Shown here one piece after another: positions 1-6,115 of a stretch of DNA of 17,758 bases. Origin of the DNA: Candidatus Dojkabacteria bacterium UBA3081 (GTDB taxonomy: Bacteria > Patescibacteriota > Dojkabacteria > SC72); NCBI GenBank assembly GCA_002366615.1, contig DFBL01000029.1, positions 1-17,758 on the forward strand, in the 5' to 3' direction. Below the pieces are notes generated by a model. That model did not search any database. It had not been told where the DNA came from and was given only the letters and a program-made list of their open reading frames with translations. The position numbers and the translations under genes are program-made. Each line of letters begins with the position of its first letter. Positions within the stretch are counted from its first letter, which is position 1.

Positions 1-27
1 ATTCACAATCTGTTTATCTTGTGCCAT
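1..27 (-). CDS. Possible start of an unidentified gene (partial)
   Basis: Reading the minus strand, an ATG at 27-25 opens a frame that stays open to the window edge and gives MAQDKQIVN. It lies downstream of rnhB and tRNA-Lys on the same strand, with 69 nt between the tRNA 3' end and this ATG, so a real gene is plausible. Nine residues are too few to assign a family, and a chance ATG is not excluded. No Shine-Dalgarno sequence precedes it, which is normal for this window. Confidence 0.3.
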
Positions 28-96
28 ACGGTTTATACATTTATTTTATATACAAAATACTAACACAAAGAAGAAAAGATTACGAAACTGATGAAA

Positions 97-173
97 TGGT
101 GAGCCGCCTGGGACTCGAACCCAGCACCTACTGCTTAAAAGGCAGTTGCTCTAACCTGATGAGCTAGCGGCCC
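97..173 (-). tRNA. tRNA-Lys (anticodon UUU)
   Basis: The minus-strand sequence folds as a full cloverleaf. The acceptor stem GGGCCGC/GCGGCTC has one G-T wobble. The anticodon stem ACTGC/GCAGT closes the loop CTTTTAA, giving anticodon TTT for lysine. The T-arm loop TTCGAGT is present. The discriminator A at 100 is followed by CCA (99-97), so the 3' CCA is encoded. The gene sits 24 nt downstream of rnhB on the same strand and has its own promoter-like sequence overlapping the rnhB stop. Confidence 0.96.
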
Positions 174-186
174 ACAATCAGAAATG

Positions 187-216
187 ATTATACCCCTTCA
201 ATATACATTTTTACAA
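187..216 (-). promoter_or_regulatory. Promoter of tRNA-Lys
   Basis: On the minus strand a perfect -10 box TATAAT (192-187) lies 18 nt downstream of a -35-like TTGTAA (216-211). The predicted start near 180 is about 7 nt before the mature tRNA 5' end at 173. The -35 box lies inside the last codons of rnhB. Seen by eye only. Confidence 0.6.
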
Positions 217-848
217 GACTTTTTAAACAAATCCTTCATTGGACTAAAAGACATTCTATGAATATCACAAGGCCCATACTCATTAATACCCTGCATATGC
301 TCTTTAGTACCATACCCCTTATGCTTTTCAAAACCATACTCTGGATACTTCTTACTAATCTCTACCATATATCTATCTCTAGTTACTTTCGCAATAATGG
401 AAGCACAAGATATAGAATAGTGTTTACTATCCCCCTCCTTTATCTTTAACATATCATACCCTAATATACTCTCCACATTAGTTCCATCCACTATTAAATA
501 CTGCGCTCTCTTACCCAGCATCTTCTCTACCTCTGCTAAAGCCCCTTGCATCGCTCTTCTGACAGCCCACTGTATCCCCATCCTATCAATCTGTTTAGAA
601 TCGATCATACATACACCACAAGCAAGAGAATTTTCTAAAATATATTGGTATGTCTCCTCTCTTTGTTTCGCAGTCATTGTCTTGCTATCCCTTACCACCT
701 TATTTATCTCTGTATTACTGTCTATTACTACTGCTCCTGCACAAACAGGACCAGCTAGAGGGCCTCTACCTGCTTCATCTATACCCACAACATATTTTTT
801 ACCACTTAACCATAATTTCTTTTCTAACTCAACATCAGGAAATACCAT
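198..848 (-). CDS. rnhB: Ribonuclease HII
   Basis: RNase HII cleaves the RNA strand of RNA-DNA hybrids and removes single ribonucleotides misincorporated into DNA. The 216-residue protein has the usual length. The signature GIDEAGRGPLAGP lies at residues 22-34, with the metal-binding pair D24-E25. A further catalytic Asp is in LIVDGTN (D121), and the conserved block CASIIAKVTRD is at 148-158. The ATG at 848 is supported by a -10-like TACAAT exactly 6 nt upstream, which would make the mRNA leaderless. The stop is TGA, evidence that TGA is not reassigned here. The gene diverges from the small membrane protein at 891, and tRNA-Lys follows it. Confidence 0.97.
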   Translation of the reverse strand: MVFPDVELEKKLWLSGKKYVVGIDEAGRGPLAGPVCAGAVVIDSNTEINKVVRDSKTMTAKQREETYQYILENSLACGVCMIDSKQIDRMGIQWAVRRAMQGALAEVEKMLGKRAQYLIVDGTNVESILGYDMLKIKEGDSKHYSISCASIIAKVTRDRYMVEISKKYPEYGFEKHKGYGTKEHMQGINEYGPCDIHRMSFSPMKDLFKKSCKNVY

Positions 849-884
849 AAAGATATTGTAAAAATAAATCTAACTATGTATCAT
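849..884. promoter_or_regulatory. Interlocked divergent promoters of rnhB and the 891 gene
   Basis: Plus strand: -35 TTGTAA (856-861), a 17-nt spacer, -10 TATCAT (879-884), 6 nt, then ATG at 891. Minus strand: -10 TACAAT (860-855), 6 nt, then the rnhB ATG at 848; its -35 would fall at about 878-884 but matches consensus poorly. Each promoter's -10 therefore sits where the other's -35 should be, so the two cannot easily be occupied at once. The 6-nt gap between -10 box and ATG on both sides implies leaderless transcripts. Confidence 0.55.
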
Positions 885-890
885 ACTACT

Positions 891-1190
891 ATGAAACATA
901 TACTACTATCAATAACTGCTTTGTTACTCTTAATCTCTTACTCCCCTATCTATGCCCAAGAGGAAAATATTAATACTCAGGAATCTACAGAAACAGAAAT
1001 TCCTACTGATGAGGAAGTTGTTGAAACCGAAGAAGATATAGCTGATGATCAAACACTTGAAGAAGTATTAGAGAATCCATCAGAAACTCAAAACCCCACA
1101 TTTACCTTCTTTCAAATCTTTGTAGCAATATCAGCTCCACTTACATTCTTTGTTCTTGCATATTTATTAATAAAGAAATTAAAGTTGTAA
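891..1190 (+). CDS. Small exported acidic protein with a C-terminal membrane anchor, unknown function
   Basis: I do not recognise a family. From Met at 891 the protein has 99 residues. It starts with a typical signal peptide: MKH, a hydrophobic stretch of about 15 residues, then SPIYA before Gln, a plausible signal peptidase I site. A linker of about 45 residues follows that is rich in Glu, Thr and Asp and low in complexity. The last 30 residues are a membrane helix ending in KKLKL, a positive stop-transfer tail. The predicted topology is an acidic loop outside the membrane anchored by its C terminus. An in-frame ATG at 876 exists, but it lies upstream of the predicted -10 box; the 891 start fits both promoter and signal peptide. 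YtxH-like 1243 follows on the same strand. Confidence 0.75.
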   Translation: MKHILLSITALLLLISYSPIYAQEENINTQESTETEIPTDEEVVETEEDIADDQTLEEVLENPSETQNPTFTFFQIFVAISAPLTFFVLAYLLIKKLKL

Positions 1191-1242
1191 GATAGCTAGC
1201 CCATGTTGTATCATTGTATATATAAATTTTCAATTTACTTAA

Positions 1243-1605
1243 ATGAGTAATTCATCAGGAGATTTTATCAAAGGATTAATATTTGGAGCAGCAGTTGGAA
1301 CAGTTGCAGGGATTCTTTTAGCACCTCAATCAGGAGAAGATACTAGAAAGGATATCAAAAAGTTCGCATTAGATGTAAGTGACAAGGCACAAGATCTATA
1401 CACTACTAGTAGAAAGAAAGTGGAGAACAAGGTAAAGGAACTCAAGGTAGCAGGAAAAAAGATTGATTTTGAGGCATACAAAAAACTTGTTTCTAATGTC
1501 GTTGATGAACTTAAAAAGGATTCAGACGTAGCTTCAGAAACAGCAAAAAAGATTGGTGAGCAATTAAACAAAGATTGGAGTGATATTAAGACCGCAATAG
1601 TATAG
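1243..1605 (+). CDS. YtxH-like (DUF948/YtxH group) small membrane protein
   Basis: The 120-residue protein opens with SNSSGDFIKGLIFGAAVGTV, a Gly/Ala-rich hydrophobic segment, followed by ILLAPQSGEDTRKDIKKFA. This GxxxGxxxGxLLAPxxG(x)xTR pattern is the hallmark of YtxH domains. The rest (residues 45-120) is a charged, Lys/Glu/Asp-rich helical region with heptad-like spacing, probably a coiled coil or amphipathic helix in the cytoplasm. YtxH proteins are often stress-induced and lie near general-stress genes in Firmicutes; their molecular role is not settled. No Shine-Dalgarno sequence is visible; an AT-rich TATATAAAT at 1217-1226 could be the -10 region. It lies between the small exported protein and the tRNA-Gly/tRNA-Thr pair. 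Confidence 0.85.
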   Translation: MSNSSGDFIKGLIFGAAVGTVAGILLAPQSGEDTRKDIKKFALDVSDKAQDLYTTSRKKVENKVKELKVAGKKIDFEAYKKLVSNVVDELKKDSDVASETAKKIGEQLNKDWSDIKTAIV

Positions 1606-1646
1606 GGGTTGTTTTTTGTAATCCAAAATATTAAAATTGCTCAATT

Positions 1647-1719
1647 GCGAGAGTAGTTCATTTGGTAGAATGTCTCCTTCCCAAGGAGAAGGTAGCGGGT
1701 TCGAGCCCCGTCTCTCGCT
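1647..1719 (+). tRNA. tRNA-Gly (anticodon CCC)
   Basis: The acceptor stem GCGAGAG/CTCTCGC is perfect. The anticodon stem TCTCC/GGAGA closes the loop TTCCCAA, giving anticodon CCC (1680-1682). The T loop is TTCGAGC. The discriminator is T and no CCA is encoded, since the sequence continues TTTTGTATA. CCC is the rarer glycine anticodon, so other glycine tRNAs are expected elsewhere in the genome. Confidence 0.95.
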
Positions 1720-1727
1720 TTTGTATA

Positions 1728-1756
1728 TTGATTAAATAATTACCCTTTGTTACAAT
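1728..1756 (+). promoter_or_regulatory. Promoter of tRNA-Thr
   Basis: A -35-like TTGATT (1728-1733), a 17-nt spacer and a -10-like TACAAT (1751-1756) lie between tRNA-Gly and tRNA-Thr. Predicted initiation near 1763 is 7 nt before the tRNA. A second TGTTACAATT copy (1760-1769 region) directly abuts the tRNA, giving a short direct repeat. tRNA-Thr therefore probably has its own promoter. Confidence 0.55.
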
Positions 1757-1769
1757 TTGTGTTACAATT

Positions 1770-1842
1770 GCTGGTGTAGCTCAGTTGGTAGAGCATTCCC
1801 TTCGTAAGGGACAGGTCGTTGGTTCGATTCCATCCACCAGCT
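1770..1842 (+). tRNA. tRNA-Thr (anticodon CGU)
   Basis: The acceptor stem GCTGGTG/CACCAGC is perfect, and the D arm GCTC/GAGC is canonical. The loop TTCGTAA carries anticodon CGT (1803-1805). The anticodon stem has a T-C mismatch at its outer pair (27:43), and the T stem GTTGG/CCATC has a T-T mismatch at 50:64; both are tolerable but unusual together. No CCA is encoded. The 3' end is only 12 nt from the ATG of the Fic-like gene, so the two are almost certainly on one transcript. Confidence 0.93.
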
Positions 1843-1854
1843 TTTTAAACATAA

Positions 1855-2946
1855 ATGGAAAAATACAAATACACAATTACAAATCTCATTGTTGATTACA
1901 TAGTAAAATATGAACTCTCCATTCAATCAATCAATCAAACAGTAGTACCAAGTCCCCTACTCGAGCAAACAAGAGAACAGTTAAGAGCAGAGGAGATAGA
2001 CAAGCTAGGAGAATTAATAGCATATCCAATTGGTTACAACAAAGCCCTAACAGTACAAAGAGGACAAGTAATGCCCTCTAACAAGGACAAACTAAAAATA
2101 TTTACCAATTTTAAAAATGTACAAGACTACATAGATTCATACTCTCCCAAAAGTAATCTTAAACCCTCTATAGAGCTATCTACTCATCTGAACAAAATAT
2201 TAATGAGAAATATTGTAGAAGATTGGGATTTAGCTAGATTAAGAAAATTCTCTGAAAAACCATTTGATCTCTATGACACCTGGTACAAACTAAGAGATTA
2301 CTACCCTAATATTGACCCTAGAGAGTACTTCAACGATATCTTTAATCAAATAGTGAACTCATCTACAAATATACATAAACTAATACAGCTAAGTCTTTTA
2401 CTTTATGAATTTATAGATAAAGCACCCTTCTTTGGTGGTAATCAAATAACTGCAATATCAACATTAAAAATACTTTCTAAAATATATGGGTTAAACCCAC
2501 ACAACTCAATTCCATACTGCAAAGCACTGTTTGTAATAAGTGAAGATATACAATCTGCTTTTAACATATCCAAAGGTAAAAGAGACTTAACAATATTCAT
2601 AGAGGCCGTTCTTTACACACTCTCATTAACAGTCATGGAAACCTCTAAAAAATTGGTTGGGGAGTATGACAAAAAAGTAAATATTAGAAAAGGGTTAAGC
2701 AAAGATCTAAACCCCAGAGAGGTTAAAATAATTGAATATCTTAACAACAATCCTAGAATTACAAGAAAAGAATATACAAAGATGATGGGAGTATCTTTCA
2801 TGACCTCATACAGAGATTTACAAGAATTACTAGATAAGGAATATATACAACAGAAAGGACAAGGAAGGGGTACATATTACATAATTCCAGACCAAGAAAG
2901 TCAAGAACAGGAAAGAATAGAGAAGGAGATAAAGATATTTGGCTAA
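1855..2946 (+). CDS. Degenerate Fic-domain protein with C-terminal winged helix-turn-helix
   Basis: The 363-residue protein has the Fic-family layout. A helical N-terminal part (to about residue 110) is followed by the Fic core, with STHLNKILM near 109-117, DLARLRKF near 125-132 and the motif region at 189-203. A winged helix follows at about 285-344 (LNPREVKIIEYL, then GQGRGTYYII as the wing). Active Fic enzymes have HPFxDGNGR; here the aligned stretch reads APFFGGNQI. The catalytic His is Ala, the acidic residue is Gly and the Arg that binds the phosphates is Ile, so nucleotidyl transfer is unlikely. Family membership is inferred from motif alignment by eye. The intact wHTH suggests a DNA-binding or scaffold role. 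The ATG lies 12 nt after tRNA-Thr, with no Shine-Dalgarno sequence. Confidence 0.72.
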   Translation: MEKYKYTITNLIVDYIVKYELSIQSINQTVVPSPLLEQTREQLRAEEIDKLGELIAYPIGYNKALTVQRGQVMPSNKDKLKIFTNFKNVQDYIDSYSPKSNLKPSIELSTHLNKILMRNIVEDWDLARLRKFSEKPFDLYDTWYKLRDYYPNIDPREYFNDIFNQIVNSSTNIHKLIQLSLLLYEFIDKAPFFGGNQITAISTLKILSKIYGLNPHNSIPYCKALFVISEDIQSAFNISKGKRDLTIFIEAVLYTLSLTVMETSKKLVGEYDKKVNIRKGLSKDLNPREVKIIEYLNNNPRITRKEYTKMMGVSFMTSYRDLQELLDKEYIQQKGQGRGTYYIIPDQESQEQERIEKEIKIFG

Positions 2947-2966
2947 ATTGCGCTATAAGAATATAC

Positions 2967-2997
2967 TTGATAATATTTAACCATTAAATAATACTAT
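2967..2997 (+). promoter_or_regulatory. Putative gatB promoter
   Basis: TTGATA (2967-2972) is followed by weak -10 candidates: TAATAC at 2989-2994 (16-nt spacer) or TACTAT at 2992-2997 (19-nt spacer). Either places the transcription start at about the GTG codon at 3002, again implying a leaderless or nearly leaderless mRNA. Weak by-eye match. Confidence 0.35.
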
Positions 2998-3001
2998 AAC
3001 A

Positions 3002-4519
3002 GTGGAAAATTCTAAATACGACATAATAATAGGACTTGAAATACATGTACAAAGTAAAACTCTTAGTAAAATGTTTTGTTCATGCGCAACTAATTACTTC
3101 GAAAAAGAACCAAATACTCATGTATGCCCTACTTGCCTAGGATTACCAGGAGCACTACCAGTACCCAACAAAAGAGCAATAGAATTATGTATATTGCTTG
3201 GTCTAGCAACACAGTGTGATATAGATAATGAGATACATTTTGATAGAAAACACTATTTCTATCCAGACCTTCCAAAAGGGTATCAGATTAGTCAGTACAA
3301 GAGACCAATATGTTCTGATGGATATATTGATATTAAAGATGAGGATGGCAAAAAATATACAATCGGTATTGAAAGAATCCATCAAGAAGAAGATGTGGCT
3401 AAATCAACTCATCATACAGAAAGTTCTACAGGACAGAAATACTCCCTCATAGATTACAACAAGTCAGGAGTACCCTTAATTGAAATTGTAAGCAAACCAA
3501 ATATTAGAAGTGCATATCAAGCGAAAGAGTATGCAAATCGAATTAGACAAATAGTAAGATATTTGAGAATCTCTGACGCTGATATGGAAAAAGGTCAAAT
3601 GAGATGCGAACCTAATATCTCTATACAGGAGAAAGGTAAATGGGAATACAAAGATAATGGAATTGCTCCCATTGGAGATTACAAGCTAAACACAAAGGTA
3701 GAAGTAAAAAACATTGGTTCGATATCAGCAGTAGAGAAATCCATAAAGTATGAGATAGAAAGGATTATTAATACTATTGAAAAAGGAGAGAATATAATTC
3801 AGCAAACAAGAGGTTGGAATGCTGACAAGGGAATAACAGAATTCCAGAGATCTAAGGAAACTGCAGATGACTATAGATATATGCCCGATCCAGATATTCC
3901 AATAATAGAGATAGCTCAAAAAGATATTGAAAGAATTAGTAAAGAGATTGTAGAGCTTCCTAACGAGAAGATTGAGAGATACCAAAAAGAGTATGATCTC
4001 TCTGACTATGACTGTACTGTTTTAACAGCAGATAGGGAGATATCAAATTACTTTGAAGATATTGTCTCTCTGCTCACTGAGGGCAAGGATATTCAAAAAG
4101 CAGCTAAATTGGCATCTAACTGGGTAACAGGGGCTGTATTCTCTATTGCTAATGATAAAAAGATTGATATAAATGAAAAGAATTTTCCTAAGGAAGATTT
4201 AATAGAATTAATAAAGAGATTTGAAGATGGTACTTTAACCAGAAACAAGGCAGAGGAACTCCTTAGAAGATCAATAGATAAGGGAAATCCTTTACCCAAA
4301 TTAATAAAGAATGCTATTAACGAAGCTCAAAAGAGTGCAACTAATCTTGGTGATATTGTAAATCAAGTTATTAAAGAAAATGAAAAAGCTGTAAGTGATT
4401 ACAAGTCTGGTAAACAAACAACTATTGGATATCTAATTGGACAGGTAATGCAAAAAACAAAGGGTACTGCAGATCCGAATGAAGCTAAATCAGTTTTAAT
4501 TGAAAAGTTAAATGGATAA
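3002..4519 (+). CDS. gatB: Asp-tRNA(Asn)/Glu-tRNA(Gln) amidotransferase subunit B
   Basis: GatB is the kinase/amidation subunit of GatCAB, which converts Glu-tRNA(Gln) to Gln-tRNA(Gln) (and Asp-tRNA(Asn) to Asn-tRNA(Asn)) using ammonia from GatA. The 505-residue length is typical. The N-terminal cradle domain starts at GLEIHVQ (11-17). Zinc-site cysteines are visible at CSC (26, 28) and CPTC (42, 45), and the active-site region HYFYPDLPKGYQISQY is intact. The C-terminal YqeY-like helical domain covers about the last 150 residues and ends with GYLIGQVMQ and ADPNEAKSVLIEKL. The start is GTG with no Shine-Dalgarno sequence; no better upstream ATG is seen. The 3' end overlaps gatC by 8 nt, suggesting translational coupling. 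gatA is not nearby. Confidence 0.97.
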   Translation: MENSKYDIIIGLEIHVQSKTLSKMFCSCATNYFEKEPNTHVCPTCLGLPGALPVPNKRAIELCILLGLATQCDIDNEIHFDRKHYFYPDLPKGYQISQYKRPICSDGYIDIKDEDGKKYTIGIERIHQEEDVAKSTHHTESSTGQKYSLIDYNKSGVPLIEIVSKPNIRSAYQAKEYANRIRQIVRYLRISDADMEKGQMRCEPNISIQEKGKWEYKDNGIAPIGDYKLNTKVEVKNIGSISAVEKSIKYEIERIINTIEKGENIIQQTRGWNADKGITEFQRSKETADDYRYMPDPDIPIIEIAQKDIERISKEIVELPNEKIERYQKEYDLSDYDCTVLTADREISNYFEDIVSLLTEGKDIQKAAKLASNWVTGAVFSIANDKKIDINEKNFPKEDLIELIKRFEDGTLTRNKAEELLRRSIDKGNPLPKLIKNAINEAQKSATNLGDIVNQVIKENEKAVSDYKSGKQTTIGYLIGQVMQKTKGTADPNEAKSVLIEKLNG

Positions 4520-4808
4520 AAAAACATTAAAACATATAGCAGAGCTATCTAGAATAGAACTGACAGATAAAGAGTTAGAGGAATTCACACCTCAGATGGA
4601 AACAATCTTAGATAGTGCTAAGAAATTACAAGAGGTAGATACTAGTAATGTATCCCCTATGAAAAGACATATCTCCTTTGATGATTTAAGAGAAGATATT
4701 GCACAAGATAGCTTGTCCCAAGGGGATGTATTAAAAAATGCTAATTACAAGGAGAATGGATATATAAAAGTATATGGAAAGATATTTGGGAGTATTGAAG
4801 AGTCTTAA
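4512..4808 (+). CDS. gatC: Asp-tRNA(Asn)/Glu-tRNA(Gln) amidotransferase subunit C
   Basis: GatC is the small belt-like subunit that stabilises the GatA-GatB interface. The 98-residue protein starts MDKKTLKHIAELSRIELTD, the classic GatC N terminus, and keeps the conserved spacing to the Gln-Met-Glu (QMETILDSAKKLQEVDT) helix. The VSPM.. stretch leads to LREDIAQDS, corresponding to the family's LR.D. motif. The ATG overlaps the end of gatB by 8 nt. The last 36 nt, encoding YGKIFGSIEES and the stop, were copied to 6062-6097 by the tandem duplication described below. Confidence 0.95.
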   Translation: MDKKTLKHIAELSRIELTDKELEEFTPQMETILDSAKKLQEVDTSNVSPMKRHISFDDLREDIAQDSLSQGDVLKNANYKENGYIKVYGKIFGSIEES

Positions 4809-4827
4809 TAAATTTATTTATTCATCC

Positions 4828-5340
4828 ATGTCTCAAGAACTACCACAAATTCCCGAAAATATTCCCCTTCACCTATGGCCATCCCACCTATTTTATACTC
4901 TCCAACTATGTAATAGTGAAAAGTTTCTTCTAAATTTGATTCTTAATGATAATAACAGGAACTACAGCGGATATGATATAGATTTTCAAATTTTGTATAA
5001 AACCTTTAGTTATACTACAAGATCAGATTTCTCAATGTCCATGGGAATCTTTCATACCCTAATGTATTTTAATAATAAAGATACATTTCCTAAAGATATA
5101 TTCTACGAACCATTTAAATATCCTGTTATTAAAAAAGTTAGACCTTTAGAAGAAGATGAGATTTTAAATACTCCAGAAGAATTTGTATCCTCCCTTATAA
5201 TCTGTTCTCTCAGAAACACAAAAAAGTCAGAGGAGTTATTTTTAGATATATCAAATGGGAGAAAGGCATCAGATACTCTCACATCTTTTCTTAATGATGT
5301 ATATGATTATGGTCTTGGAAATCTTTTATCACAGATTTAA
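4828..5340 (+). CDS. Unknown protein A (copy 1 of a duplicated pair)
   Basis: I recognise no family. From the ATG at 4828 (MSQELPQIPENIPLHLWPS) the protein has 170 residues. It looks soluble and helical, with no signal peptide or membrane segment. An in-frame ATG at 4774 inside gatC would add 18 residues, but the paralogue's equivalent position carries a stop, so 4828 is preferred. It is a clear paralogue of the 6116 protein: both have IPLxxWPS near the start, a central D[LI][ND]..I..K......[ED]FS...GIF, and a C-terminal PLEE(x)(x)[IV]L(x)TPEEF followed by a helix with an (N/D)GR turn. I estimate about 30% identity. It lies 19 nt after gatC and probably shares its transcript; it converges on the kinase gene 6 nt away. 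Confidence 0.75.
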   Translation: MSQELPQIPENIPLHLWPSHLFYTLQLCNSEKFLLNLILNDNNRNYSGYDIDFQILYKTFSYTTRSDFSMSMGIFHTLMYFNNKDTFPKDIFYEPFKYPVIKKVRPLEEDEILNTPEEFVSSLIICSLRNTKKSEELFLDISNGRKASDTLTSFLNDVYDYGLGNLLSQI

Positions 5341-5346
5341 ATAGGG

Positions 5347-5937
5347 CTAGTAATCAATATATTCTACTAACTCATTTATTAAATTCTTTATACTTATCTC
5401 ATCGGTATTAAAAGAAATATCCCCACTAGACTTTTTCTTAAAATTCTCATGCTCCCCTATCCATTTATCTAAATCATGTATATATCCCTCTGCCTTATCC
5501 CCTTCTCTTTTCTTCAATCTCTCCACTAATGTATCCCTACTAGCCTCAAGACAAATTGTAAACATCTTAGCACTATGTTCATTACACCATTTAGAAACTT
5601 CCTCATATGACCTATCAATATTCTTGTCCAATATTATCAATTTGTTAGGTGACTGCTCATACACCCTATCCATTAACCAATATATAAAAGATCTTTTCTC
5701 TTGAATAAATCCTTCGTAAAATCTCTGACCTCTGTACTCCTCAAACAGGTTATATACATCTGTGGAATTAATTCTAATACCTTTGTAAACTCTCTCTAAT
5801 TCTTTAGCTATTACAGTTTTACCACTAGCTGGTACTCCAGCAAAACATATAACTAACCTCTTGGGATTCTCATAATCCCAATTCTCTAAATATCCTTTGT
5901 ATTTAGTAAAAATCTTCTCAAAATCAGTATTACTCAT
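5347..5937 (-). CDS. P-loop kinase / AAA_33-type NTPase (zeta-toxin-like fold)
   Basis: This 196-residue protein has a Walker A motif GVPASGKT at 34-41. INSTD at 56-60 sits where zeta-toxin and related kinases bind the substrate. LIILDKNID (100-108) matches a Walker B strand, and RLKKREG (140-146) resembles a lid with phosphate-binding Arg/Lys. The order fits small-molecule or polynucleotide kinases of the AAA_33/zeta group; the substrate cannot be told. It faces protein A convergently, so it is not arranged as a classical toxin-antitoxin operon. Its edges, but not its body, survive in the second copy of the duplication (6651-6692). The start ATG at 5937 has no Shine-Dalgarno sequence. Confidence 0.8.
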   Translation of the reverse strand: MSNTDFEKIFTKYKGYLENWDYENPKRLVICFAGVPASGKTVIAKELERVYKGIRINSTDVYNLFEEYRGQRFYEGFIQEKRSFIYWLMDRVYEQSPNKLIILDKNIDRSYEEVSKWCNEHSAKMFTICLEASRDTLVERLKKREGDKAEGYIHDLDKWIGEHENFKKKSSGDISFNTDEISIKNLINELVEYIDY

Positions 5938-5957
5938 AATATTTTAGTATATCAATA

Positions 5958-6061
5958 ACCTTTTAAAAAAAATAGAAGTGCTGTAAAATATACAGTCTTA
6001 AGCCGAGATGGTGAAACTGGCAGACACGTCTGCCTTAGGAGCAGGTGGGGATAATACTTCT
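5958..6061 (+). repeat. Direct repeat copy 1: tRNA-Leu promoter and 5' part
   Basis: This segment matches 6693-6796 at a constant offset of 735 nt. By direct comparison I count 5 mismatches in the first 88 nt (to 6045), then about 10 of 15 identical through the variable arm, after which similarity ends at 6061. It includes the upstream AT tract, the promoter-like palindrome and the tRNA 5' portion. It is the trailing edge of the first copy of a tandem duplication. Confidence 0.9.
6002..6061 (+). pseudogene. Truncated tRNA-Leu (UAG), 3' part missing
   Basis: It starts GCCGAGA like the intact tRNA-Leu at 6737 and keeps the D arm, the anticodon stem TCTGC/GCAGG with loop CTTAGGA (anticodon TAG, 6036-6038) and a pairable variable arm (GGGG/CTTC). 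The sequence then switches to a copy of the gatC tail, so the T arm and the 3' acceptor strand are absent. It cannot make a working tRNA. Compared with the intact gene, 28:42 is C-G instead of T-A and a variable-arm pair is G-C instead of A-T, so base pairing is kept despite the changes. The promoter region is preserved, so a tRNA-like RNA leading into the 6116 gene may still be made. Confidence 0.88.
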
Positions 6062-6097
6062 TATGGAAAGATAGTTGGAAGTATTGAGGGATCTTAA
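6062..6097 (+). pseudogene. Relic of the gatC 3' end
   Basis: These 36 nt align without gaps to 4773-4808, the end of gatC, with 5 mismatches. In the gatC frame they read YGKIVGSIEGS and stop, against YGKIFGSIEES and stop. They have no start codon and are fused to the truncated tRNA-Leu, marking the junction of the tandem duplication. Confidence 0.85.
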
Positions 6098-6115
6098 TTT
6101 AAATGACTAACCTTG

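Noticed and set aside
198..200. TGA recoded as Gly, as in Gracilibacteria and Absconditabacteria
   Set aside because: rnhB and rodA end at TGA at the lengths expected for their families, and reading through rnhB would run into tRNA-Lys. No internal TGA is needed.
4774..4827. Upstream in-frame start for protein A inside gatC
   Set aside because: In copy 2 the same frame is closed by a TAG, and the paralogue's similarity begins after the 4828 start.
4828..5937. Protein A and the P-loop kinase as a toxin-antitoxin pair
   Set aside because: The genes converge and do not form an operon; the kinase was lost from copy 2 while A' was kept. There is no antitoxin-like DNA-binding domain in A.
6010..6022. 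GTGAAAC in tRNA-Leu (both copies) as a parS site
   Set aside because: It lies in the conserved D-arm region of the tRNA (GGTGAAACTGG) and is explained by the tRNA structure.
6002..6097. A second complete tRNA-Leu
   Set aside because: No T arm or 3' acceptor strand follows the variable arm; the sequence is a gatC-tail copy instead.
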